From PALSA-1196 sp036833805 (GTDB taxonomy: Bacteria; Pseudomonadota; Gammaproteobacteria; Steroidobacterales; Steroidobacteraceae): DNA of 51,754 nt. The stretch is from NCBI GenBank assembly GCA_036833805.1, contig DAITPA010000006.1, positions 1 through 51,754 of the forward strand, in the 5' to 3' direction. The notes under the pieces were generated by a model, which saw only the letters and a program-made list of their open reading frames with translations, made no database searches and was not told the origin of the DNA. Shown here piece after piece: positions 8,254 through 15,358 of the stretch; position 1 is the first letter of the stretch; each line of letters begins with the position of its first letter. The position numbers and the translations under genes were made by a program.

Positions 8254-8942
8254 TCGTCTTTGAGCGCGTCAGCAAACGCTACCCCAATGGACGCGAAGCA
8301 TTGAGCGCAGCGACCTTGCGGGTTGACGCGGGTGAGATGGTCTTTCTCACCGGACGTTCCGGCGCCGGCAAGAGCACGGTGCTGAAGCTCATTGCGCTCC
8401 TCGAACGCCCCACTCGCGGCACCGTGCTGATCGGCGGCAAGAACACCGGATCGCTCAAATCACGCCATATCCCTGCGTTCCGGCGCGGCATCGGCATGGT
8501 GTTCCAGGACCACAAGCTGCTGCTCGAGCGGCCGGTCTACGACAATGTCGCTCTGCCGCTGGTCGTCGCGCATACACCGTTGAAGGAGATCGACAAGCGC
8601 GTGCGTGCGGCGCTCGATCAGGTCGGCCTCCTCGGCAAGGAGCGCGCGCTGCCGCTCGAACTGTCGGTCGGTGAGCAGCAGCGCGTCGGCATCGCGCGCG
8701 CCGTCATCAGCAAGCCTCCGCTGCTGATCGCGGATGAGCCGACCGGCAACCTTGATGCGGATCTGGCACTGGAAGTGATGCGGCTCTTCAAGCGCTTCCA
8801 GGAAGTCGGAGTCACCATCGTGGTTGCGACACATGACATGCACCTCGTGCACGAGCTCGGGCTGCGCGAGATCACGCTCGACAATGGGCGCATACAGAGC
8901 GGCGACAATGATCCGCTTCCCGGCATGGTCGCAACGCGATGA
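8250..8942 (+). CDS. ftsE: Cell division ATP-binding protein FtsE
   Basis: 230 aa. The Walker A is G-R-S-G-A-G-K-S-T (35-43), Walker B is L-L-I-A-D-E-P-T-G-N-L-D, and the H-loop is V-V-A-T-H-D. The ABC signature reads L-S-V-G-E-Q-Q-R, with Val where nearly all FtsE have Gly. FtsE drives the FtsX membrane partner, which controls septal murein hydrolases through periplasmic activators. Start and stop overlap the neighbours by four bases each, so ftsY-ftsE-ftsX is one coupled operon. Confidence 0.97.
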   Translation: MIVFERVSKRYPNGREALSAATLRVDAGEMVFLTGRSGAGKSTVLKLIALLERPTRGTVLIGGKNTGSLKSRHIPAFRRGIGMVFQDHKLLLERPVYDNVALPLVVAHTPLKEIDKRVRAALDQVGLLGKERALPLELSVGEQQRVGIARAVISKPPLLIADEPTGNLDADLALEVMRLFKRFQEVGVTIVVATHDMHLVHELGLREITLDNGRIQSGDNDPLPGMVATR

Positions 8943-9868
8943 GCCTTGGACTTGCATCCTACGGCGCACGCCATGTACAGGCGCTGCTGGCCTCGCTCGG
9001 CCGATTGGCGCGGAATCCGCTCGGAACATTGTTGACGTTGATCGTCATTGCGCTGGCGCTGGCATTGCCGCTCGGGCTCGAGCTATTTGTCACCAATGCG
9101 CGCATCGCAACCGGCGGCTTTGCCAATGCGGTCGACCTGTCGGTGTACCTGAAGACCGACGTGCCGCTTGCCAAGGCCGAGCAGCTCGCGACGAGCGGCC
9201 GCGCGCGCCCCGGAGTTGCGCATATCGAAGTGATTTCCGCCGACGCGGCACTCGCCGAGTTTCGCACCTATTCGGGCTTCGGTGCAGCGCTCGGTGTGCT
9301 GAGCGCAAACCCGCTGCCAAACGTACTGCACGTGCACCCGCGGCCCGACGCCGAGTCGGCCGACGCGCTCGAGTCGCTGCGACGCTACTTCGCCGCGTGG
9401 CCGGAAGTTGATTTGGTGCAGATCGATGCGCAATGGGTGCTGCGCTTCAATGCGATCCTTGAGGTGCTGCGGCGGCTCCTCATCATTGCTGCGGCGATTC
9501 TCGGTGCAGGCGTCGTCGCAGTAATAGGCAACACGATTCGTCTCGAGATCCTGAACCGGCGCGGCGAGATAGAAGTGACGAAGCTCGTCGGCGGCTCGAA
9601 CGGTTTCGTGCGCCGGCCGTTCTTGTATGCGGGCATTCTCTACGGCCTGGGAGGGGCGCTGCTTGCCTGGGCGATCGCCGCCGGCGCAATCGGCGTGCTC
9701 GCAGAGCCCGTGGCCACACTTGCGAGAAGCTATGGCAGCCGCTACAGCCTCGTTGGCCCGACACCGCAGGAGCTCGGCCTCTTGATCGCCGGTGGCATCG
9801 TTTTGGGATGGCTCGGCGCATGGATTTCGGCCACGCGCCATTTGCAGAGCATCGAGCCGCGCGCCTGA
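8939..9868 (+). CDS. ftsX: Cell division protein FtsX
   Basis: 309 aa. It has a cytoplasmic N-terminus, a first membrane helix at about residues 22-45, a periplasmic domain of about 120 residues (the part that contacts EnvC-type activators), then three helices with the FtsX/MacB-type N-R-R-G-E-I-E-V-T-K-L-V-G cytoplasmic loop. It forms the ABC membrane partner of FtsE. In E. coli rpoH follows directly; here 866 bases with a decayed cytochrome oxidase locus lie between. Confidence 0.96.
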   Translation: MSLGLASYGARHVQALLASLGRLARNPLGTLLTLIVIALALALPLGLELFVTNARIATGGFANAVDLSVYLKTDVPLAKAEQLATSGRARPGVAHIEVISADAALAEFRTYSGFGAALGVLSANPLPNVLHVHPRPDAESADALESLRRYFAAWPEVDLVQIDAQWVLRFNAILEVLRRLLIIAAAILGAGVVAVIGNTIRLEILNRRGEIEVTKLVGGSNGFVRRPFLYAGILYGLGGALLAWAIAAGAIGVLAEPVATLARSYGSRYSLVGPTPQELGLLIAGGIVLGWLGAWISATRHLQSIEPRA

Positions 9869-9873
9869 GGATT

Positions 9874-10518
9874 TTAGTGGTAGCCCTCGTCGGCGCGCCC
9901 CTTGCCGCGAAGCGTGTAGTACCCGAATAGCGTGTAGCCATGAATGACGGGCAAGAGGATTGCGATCCTTGCCAGTACGCAACGTTGTGAGGGCAGCCGC
10001 GGCGGCTGCAATCCACACGGTGATCGATGGCGGCACGATATACGGGAATGTGGGTATCACGAGCACCCATAGGTGATGATGAAGAGCGCCACCGCGCTGT
10101 AGAACGGCGAGAGCATGCAGCGCGCGCGTTGAAGACCGCGCCAGCAAGCCCAGGCGAAGAACGCGGCTGCCGCCGGCACGGGCGACAGGGGCAGGATGTT
10201 CGGCCACGAGAACCCGCGCTGGCCGATGCGCTCAAATTCAAGCGCTGTCCAGACGCCGACAATAACAATGAACGCAAGCATCCCGACGAGGAGCATGCGT
10301 GCGCTGCGGCGTGCGCGCGGCTCGAGGCTGCGGTCATCTTAAGAAGCAGCGAGGTCGCGGCAAGCAGCGCCCCGGTGGTAGTGCTCGCGTCCGCTACGTC
10401 GCCACAGAATAAGTAGGGTTGCGATGAACGCCGACAGCCCGATCGTGAAGGCCGGGAAAATGATGTGAACGCTGCTGGTGAACGCGAACTGCAGGGGCGC
10501 GAGCAACACGGCGGTCAT
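9874..10518 (-). pseudogene. cioAB: Fused remnant of cytochrome bd/CIO oxidase cioA-cioB
   Basis: The minus strand opens at 10518 with an intact N-terminus of subunit I (CydA/CioA): about 40 residues including Q-F-A-F-T-S-S-V-H-I-I-F-P-A-F-T-I-G, preceded by AAGGA. The frame then fails near 10370, and the sequence continues as the C-terminal third of subunit II (CydB/CioB): a W-T-A-L-E-F-E-R-I-G stretch, then in another frame I-P-T-F-P-Y-I-V-P-P-S-I-T-V-W, then in a third frame L-L-P-V-I-H-G-Y-T-L-F-G-Y-Y ending at TAA 9874-9876. Most of cioA and the front of cioB are deleted, and at least two further frameshifts are present. It cannot encode an oxidase. Confidence 0.88.
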
Positions 10519-10646
10519 CGAGAGATCCTTGCGGCAAGAAGTCGGGCGGCGGCGCATTCTCGCCGCTTCGGCCGCAGGAGGAACGAATTATGGTGACGAC
10601 GCGTTGACGCATGTGTATCCTCTTGAATATGAAGGGGTTATCGATC

Positions 10647-10676
10647 CTTGAAACGATGAAACTCTAGCCCCACTTA
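10647..10676 (+). promoter_or_regulatory. Sigma32-type heat-shock promoter of rpoH
   Basis: CTTGAAA (10647-10653) is the exact sigma32 -35 box. After 14 bases comes CCCCACTTA (10668-10676), one base off the -10 consensus CCCCATnTA. Spacing lies in the accepted 11-16 range. Transcription would begin near 10683, inside the CIRCE element. This points to positive autoregulation of rpoH by its own product. Confidence 0.8.
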
Positions 10677-10700
10677 GCACTCTAATCTTTCGAGTGCTAA
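10674..10700 (+). promoter_or_regulatory. CIRCE operator (HrcA-binding site) upstream of rpoH
   Basis: A perfect inverted repeat, TTAGCACTC (10674-10682), nine-base spacer, GAGTGCTAA (10692-10700), identical in both arms to the CIRCE consensus. It overlaps the -10 region of the sigma32-type promoter by three bases and ends 34 bases before the rpoH start codon. HrcA bound here should block transcription; in the mRNA the same repeat forms a leader hairpin. Confidence 0.95.
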
Positions 10701-10734
10701 TATCCTTTTCCTACCCTTGGAGACCTGAAAACCG

Positions 10735-11595
10735 ATGACCACTGCATTGGTTGCTCGCAACGATCTTGCTCTGACCGGCCCGCTGGGAAGCCTCGACGCC
10801 TACCTTGAGCGCGTTAGCCATATTGCTGTGCTGACCCGCGAACAGGAGCACGCGCTTGCCGAGCGTTTCATCAATGAAAACGACCTTTCGGCAGCCCGGC
10901 AGCTCGTGCTCGCGCATCTGCGTTTCGTCGTCCATATCGCGCGCGGCTACGGCGGCTATGGCTTGCCGATGGGAGATCTCATTCAGGAAGGCAACATTGG
11001 TCTCATGAAGGCCGTGAAGCGCTTCAACCCGACGTTGAACGTGCGGCTCGTGTCGTTTGCCGTGCATTGGATCCGCGCCGAAATCCACGAGTACGTGCTG
11101 CGCAACTGGCGTCTCGTGAAGGTCGCGACCACGAAGGCGCAGCGCAAGCTGTTCTTCAATCTGCGGCGCATGAAGAAAAACCTCGCTTGGCTAACCGCGG
11201 ACGAAACGGCTGCTGTCGCGCGTGACCTCGGAGTCACGGCCGCGGAAGTCACGGAGATGGAACAGCGCCTCACCGCGCGCGACATGTCGTTCGATCCGAC
11301 GCCCGACTCGGATGAGGATGAGATCTTCAGTCCGTCGGCGTTCCTGACCGCACCGGATGCGAATCCGGCCGAGACGGTCGAGGCCGAGGAATGGGATAGC
11401 GATTCAGCCGAGCGCCTGCAGAGCGCGCTTGGCAGACTCGATGATCGCAGCAGGAAGATTCTGCAGCGCCGCTTTCTCACCGACGCCAAGGCAACATTGC
11501 ACGAGCTCGCCGACGAGTATCGGGTGTCGGCCGAGCGCATCCGCCAGATCGAAGCGAACGCACTGACGAAGCTGCGCGGGATGATAGCTGCTTAA
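10735..11595 (+). CDS. rpoH: RNA polymerase heat-shock sigma factor RpoH (sigma32)
   Basis: 286 aa, full length. Region 2 has F-V-V-H-I-A-R-G-Y-G-G-Y-G-L-P-M-G-D-L-I-Q-E-G-N-I-G-L-M. The RpoH box Q-R-K-L-F-F-N-L-R, unique to sigma32 and involved in FtsH/chaperone-dependent turnover, is complete. Region 4 ends with the helix-turn-helix V-S-A-E-R-I-R-Q-I-E. The ATG at 10735 is preceded by GGAGA 11 bases upstream. It directs RNA polymerase to chaperone and protease genes. Its leader carries both a sigma32-type promoter and a CIRCE operator, and it ends at a strong intrinsic terminator. Confidence 0.98.
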   Translation: MTTALVARNDLALTGPLGSLDAYLERVSHIAVLTREQEHALAERFINENDLSAARQLVLAHLRFVVHIARGYGGYGLPMGDLIQEGNIGLMKAVKRFNPTLNVRLVSFAVHWIRAEIHEYVLRNWRLVKVATTKAQRKLFFNLRRMKKNLAWLTADETAAVARDLGVTAAEVTEMEQRLTARDMSFDPTPDSDEDEIFSPSAFLTAPDANPAETVEAEEWDSDSAERLQSALGRLDDRSRKILQRRFLTDAKATLHELADEYRVSAERIRQIEANALTKLRGMIAA

Positions 11596-11626
11596 AAGAG
11601 CAAAAGACTCGATTCGAAAAATCCTG

Positions 11627-11659
11627 GGCCCGGCGTTCTTATGAGCGCCGGGCCTTTTT
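11627..11659 (+). terminator. Intrinsic terminator of rpoH
   Basis: GGCCCGGCG (11627-11635) pairs perfectly with CGCCGGGCC (11646-11654) around a 10-base loop and is followed by TTTTT (11655-11659). It lies 32 bases past the rpoH stop and isolates rpoH from the acyl-CoA dehydrogenase gene. Confidence 0.92.
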
Positions 11660-11695
11660 CGTTATGATGTCCGACCTGTTTTCCGGAGCTTACTC

Positions 11696-12871
11696 GTGCC
11701 AGCATCTGCGCCAACGCTGAACGCGCTCGATCTGTATGGCGTGCGTGCGATGCTCAGCGAGGATGAGCAAATGGTGCAGGACTCGGTCGCACGCTTCGTC
11801 GACGCAGAGGTGCTGCCGATCATCCGCGAGTGCTTTGAACAGCACCGCTTTCCCAAAGAACTCGTGCCGCAGATCGCCGCGCTCGGCCTCTTGGGGTCAT
11901 CGATCAAGGGCTATGGCTGTGCTGGATTGAATGCCGTCGGCTACGGTCTCATCTGCCAGGAGCTCGAGCGCGGCGACTCCGGAATCAGAAGCTTCGTCTC
12001 GGTACAGTCATCGCTTTGCATGCATCCGCTCTACGCCTTCGGCAGCGATGCACAGAAGGAAAGATATCTGCCGCGCATGGCAAGCGGCGAGCTCATCGGT
12101 TGCTTTGGTCTCACCGAACCGCACGGCGGCTCGGATCCATCCAACATGAAGACGCATGCGAAGAAGAAGGGCACGGATTGGGTGATAAACGGCGCGAAGA
12201 TGTGGATCACCAATGGCGCCATTGCTGACCTTGCCATCGTGTGGGCGCAGACCGGGGACGGCATCCGCGGCTTCATCGTTGAAAAAGGCACGCAGGGTTT
12301 TACTGCGCCGGAAATCGGGAATAAGTTTTCGCTGCGCGCCTCGGTCACCGCCGCACTCTTTTTTGACCACGTCACGGTGCCCGAGGAGAACATGCTGCCG
12401 GGCGTCGTGGGCCTCAAAGGTCCACTCACCTGTCTCACGCAGGCCCGCTATGGCATTACCTGGGGTGTAATCGGAGCAGCACAGGCGTGTCTTGCGGAGC
12501 TCCTCGAGTACACCAAGACGCGCGTGTTATTTGGCAAACCGCTGGCGCAGACCCAAGCCGTACAGCTGCGCCTTGCTGACATGGCGCGCCGCATCACCAC
12601 CGCCCAGCTTCTGTCGCTGCAACTCGGCCGTCTCAAAGACGCGGGAGCCATGACCCCCGCGCAGGTCTCGCTTGCGAAATGGAATAACTGCCGCATGGCG
12701 CTCGACATCGCTCGCGACTGCCGCGACCTCTTGGGCGGCGCCGGGATCAGTGCGGAGTTCGCTCCGATCCGCCACATGCTGAATCTCGAAAGCGTCATCA
12801 CCTACGAGGGCACGGAGACCATTCATCAGCTCACGATCGGCCGCGAACTGACCGGACTTAGCGCCTTCTGA
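11696..12871 (+). CDS. gcdH: Acyl-CoA dehydrogenase, glutaryl-CoA dehydrogenase type
   Basis: 391 aa, starting at a GTG with GGAG eight bases upstream. It has the FAD/substrate block G-C-F-G-L-T-E-P-H-G-G-S-D-P and the W-V-I-N-G-A-K-M-W-I-T-N-G stretch. The C-terminal T-Y-E-G-T-E-T-I-H-Q-L-T-I-G-R-E-L-T-G holds the Glu catalytic base at the position used by glutaryl-CoA dehydrogenases. GcdH oxidatively decarboxylates glutaryl-CoA to crotonyl-CoA in lysine/tryptophan breakdown, passing electrons to ETF. Subfamily assignment rests on overall likeness; another short-chain acyl-CoA substrate is possible. The gene stands alone between two hairpins. Confidence 0.85.
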   Translation: MPASAPTLNALDLYGVRAMLSEDEQMVQDSVARFVDAEVLPIIRECFEQHRFPKELVPQIAALGLLGSSIKGYGCAGLNAVGYGLICQELERGDSGIRSFVSVQSSLCMHPLYAFGSDAQKERYLPRMASGELIGCFGLTEPHGGSDPSNMKTHAKKKGTDWVINGAKMWITNGAIADLAIVWAQTGDGIRGFIVEKGTQGFTAPEIGNKFSLRASVTAALFFDHVTVPEENMLPGVVGLKGPLTCLTQARYGITWGVIGAAQACLAELLEYTKTRVLFGKPLAQTQAVQLRLADMARRITTAQLLSLQLGRLKDAGAMTPAQVSLAKWNNCRMALDIARDCRDLLGGAGISAEFAPIRHMLNLESVITYEGTETIHQLTIGRELTGLSAF

Positions 12872-12958
12872 TGCATGACGAAGTTGCTACGCACTCATCC
12901 GGTCGGCGCGTGCAGCGCATACATTTGCGGGTGTTGCCTTAGGTACGCAGTCACCCAA

Positions 12959-12978
12959 CAGACCCGTGGGTGGGTCTG
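12959..12978. terminator. Hairpin between gcdH and the Rieske gene
   Basis: CAGACCC (12959-12965) pairs with GGGTCTG (12972-12978), followed on the plus strand by CACGCTTTTG. It lies between two convergent genes and could act as a weak terminator for either; the T-run is interrupted. Confidence 0.4.
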
Positions 12979-12993
12979 CACGCTTTTGCTTAG

Positions 12994-13338
12994 TCAGTAA
13001 GCGACCTGCGGCGCTGCCGCAGGATCTATTGCGACTTCGATCATTCCGTCCAGGAGCCGCAGCGCGTACGTTGCGAGCGGCTGCTGCGCCGGCGGCGCGA
13101 GCACGCGCCCATCGCGCACGTCGAAACAAGCCGCATGCAGCGGACAAATGAGGCGCGTGCCGCGAAGCCGCCCCCCGTTCATGCGCGCGAACGCATGAGT
13201 GCAGACATTATCGAGTGCAAAGATGCCATCGCGCGTATGACAAACGAGGATTTTGCGCCCGCTAATCTGACAGGCGCTCATACGACCTTCCGGCAGATCG
13301 CTAAGCTGCATGGCCGGTTCGAAAGTTGACTCGCTCAT
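12994..13338 (-). CDS. Rieske [2Fe-2S] ferredoxin
   Basis: 114 aa. The cluster ligands are C-T-H (start of the first motif) and C-P-L-H (second motif) separated by about 17 residues, the non-haem-oxygenase ferredoxin type; the hydrophobic end matches NirD/BphF-like proteins. It should shuttle electrons to an oxygenase or reductase, but no partner is near. The start at 13338 gives a normal ferredoxin N-terminus but has no good ribosome binding site. In-frame ATGs at 13413 and 13422 would add 25-28 residues and cannot be ruled out. Confidence 0.85.
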   Translation of the reverse strand: MSESTFEPAMQLSDLPEGRMSACQISGRKILVCHTRDGIFALDNVCTHAFARMNGGRLRGTRLICPLHAACFDVRDGRVLAPPAQQPLATYALRLLDGMIEVAIDPAAAPQVAY

Positions 13339-14228
13339 CGTAGACGGAAATATTTGGCCGGTCTGTACTGCGAGCGCAGCGCAAATAGCATCTTTTCGCC
13401 GGGAATAAGCCATCGAAGTCACGCCGCCCGCACGATCGTAGACAGCATAGCCTTCAATCTGCTGAAGCGTCGCTGCTTGGCGACGTTTGTGTCGTGAAGA
13501 TACTACAAGATTTTGTTACATCGAATCGGTACAATTTTGCTGACTCGACATCCCGCAGACGCGTGCAAGCACCGGTTTTTACTCAAAGTCTCGGTGCCGA
13601 CATCCTTCTACCTGAGTTCGAGCCTTACGGTGCGCATCCGAGCTGACGCTTGGATCGCACAGCGAAGCGGAGAATGTAAAACAGAAATTCGGGCGATCGA
13701 CGCGAGCACGGGTAAAGCGGTCACTAACTTTTTGAGGCCGCCAGAAACGCTGCACATATGTGCGTGAGCTTACACGCAGGCCTTGAAGGTTCGGCCGGAG
13801 CTTCGAGCTCCAACGTTTCAGCCGGAAGCATTTATGCTCGTGACACGCGACACGTCAGTGCGCAGTGGGCTTATTTAGCTCGGGGCATATTTGCCCGCGC
13901 CTGACCGGTAGCTGACAGCGGTCGACCTGGCCGTGAATGAGGCGAAAATTGCAACCCTGCCATTGGCGGGGTTTTTTTCGCCAACTTATTGGCGCGCCGC
14001 AATCAGCTGGTTAGCTGCCTATTGCAGCGCATCATCGTCCAATATTTGGACTACCCGCCCGCGACCGACTTCAGTGCCGCGCACAAGTTCGTAACGTCCA
14101 AGTTGCTGCGTGATCTCAACTCTGTGGTCGTTGCGCGCCGCTCCCGGCATGCCCAGTGGTTATAATCCAGGCGCGCTGTGGTGACGAATGTGCGCGCTCC
14201 AGAGACCGCTCGGAAGCAGCGTTCGTGA
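13339..14228. other. Long gene-poor stretch
   Basis: About 0.9 kb without a supportable gene. A small inverted repeat CGTCGC/GCGACG lies at 13468-13485. The open frame 13513-13767 has no ribosome binding site and no recognisable family. A terminator-like element is listed separately. The right edge abuts a coding frame that lacks its 5' end, so this looks like the debris of a rearrangement. Confidence 0.5.
13955..13978 (+). terminator. Terminator-like hairpin in the gene-poor stretch
   Basis: CCCTGCC (13955-13961) pairs with GGCGGGG (13965-13971) around ATT, with one G-T wobble, and runs into seven T residues. It is a good intrinsic terminator on the plus strand, although no intact plus-strand gene lies before it; the gene it served may have been lost. 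Confidence 0.6.
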
Positions 14229-14243
14229 TCGAACAGCTACTAT

Positions 14244-15092
14244 TTGGATGGCAGTACGCTTGTCTTCAAGCGGCCACTGGGTGTGCAACGCAATAAAGTG
14301 ATACTGCCGTTCGGGTACGAGGTGGTGGGGTTGACGGTGGCGTCGCAGATTCTGACGGAGACTGATGGGCGGGTTGCGATTAGCTTTCTGCATGCGGATG
14401 CAGGTGAGGCTGCGCTCGTGCTGCGGGCCACCAAGGATGCGCAGATGGGCAAGGCGGCATTACCAAAAGCTTTGACGACGCAACGCAGTTGGGAGTCGTT
14501 CAAAGGAGAAACCGAGCAGGAGCGGCTGTCGGAGCGTGCCCATCAGGATCGCGATATTGTGTACTTCTTACAGCAACCCGAGACCCATGTGTTCAGCCTG
14601 TATCACGACTACACGGAATCGCGCGCGGGCGTGAACGGCTATGCGAATGTGGTTCGCGCGGGCAGCGTGGCGAGTCATCCTGCAGCGAGCGTCCTCGATA
14701 CCGGCGAGCAGTTGCAGGCGCTGGAAATGAGCGGCGCGCAGATGACGGCGTCGAACATCAATGTCGGTGAAGCGGTGGAGCCGACCGCTCGGGTAGTCGT
14801 GATTCGGTTCGCGCCGCTGCAGACGGGGCAGACGCAACGGCTGCGCATTGCAGAAACCTACACGGCGCCGTTGAGCTACAGCATGGATGGAGATGAACTG
14901 GTATTCGATCGCAGCTTGGGAAGGCCGCGAAATGCAGTAGTGCTGCCGTCGGGCTGGTATTGCACCGCAAGCGCGGCTCCGGCCACGGTCAGTGTATTGC
15001 CGGACGGCAGGGTGCGCCTAGATTATTGGGACGATCGGCCCGAACCGGTAGATGTGTTGCTCAAGGCAAGGCGACGCGTCGGCGTTGAGTGA
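14244..15092 (+). CDS. 5'-truncated hypothetical protein with a duplicated ~65-aa module
   Basis: The frame is open from 14229, just after a stop, and reads straight into the middle of a domain: there is no plausible start, ribosome binding site or signal peptide, so the real N-terminus has been lost. The module at residues 1-66 (L-D-G-S-T-L-V-F-K-R-P-L-G ... R-N-K-V-I-L-P-F-G ... T-D-G-R-V) recurs at about 213-278 (M-D-G-D-E-L-V-F-D-R-S-L-G ... R-N-A-V-V-L-P-S-G ... P-D-G-R-V), both ending V-L-[RL]-[AK]-A-x-[KR]. The part between has D-I-V-Y-F-L-Q-Q-P-E-T-H-V-F-S-L-Y-H-D-Y-T-E-S-R. I know no function; a beta-rich secreted or surface protein is a guess. Confidence 0.55.
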   Translation: MDGSTLVFKRPLGVQRNKVILPFGYEVVGLTVASQILTETDGRVAISFLHADAGEAALVLRATKDAQMGKAALPKALTTQRSWESFKGETEQERLSERAHQDRDIVYFLQQPETHVFSLYHDYTESRAGVNGYANVVRAGSVASHPAASVLDTGEQLQALEMSGAQMTASNINVGEAVEPTARVVVIRFAPLQTGQTQRLRIAETYTAPLSYSMDGDELVFDRSLGRPRNAVVLPSGWYCTASAAPATVSVLPDGRVRLDYWDDRPEPVDVLLKARRRVGVE

Positions 15093-15358
15093 AGCTTAAT
15101 TGCCGTCTTCGACCCTCAGGGCTGCAGGCGCGCCGCTAGCACCGCGGACGTGAACAAGACCCGGCAGCCGCCTAGATCGAAAACTGCTGATTGTTTGGAG
15201 CCATCCTCGGCATCCGCTCCATGTGAGCCAAGCGCACAACCGCCACTTCCATTCGAGGTTACGAGCTGTTGTCGATTGGGTCGCCGAAGTTTTTGCGCCC
15301 TATGACGACCGCAGGGAGTGATAAATTAGTGAGACCAAGTGCCTGCTGGGAGATTTGA

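Noticed and set aside
9083..10207. 374-codon open frame on the minus strand
   Set aside because: It runs antisense through ftsX and then through the cioB remnant. Only a short part (I-P-T-F-P-Y-I-V-P-P-S) is real coding history; the rest is a GC-rich shadow.
13513..13767. 84-codon open frame in the gene-poor stretch
   Set aside because: No start signal, odd composition and no recognisable motif.
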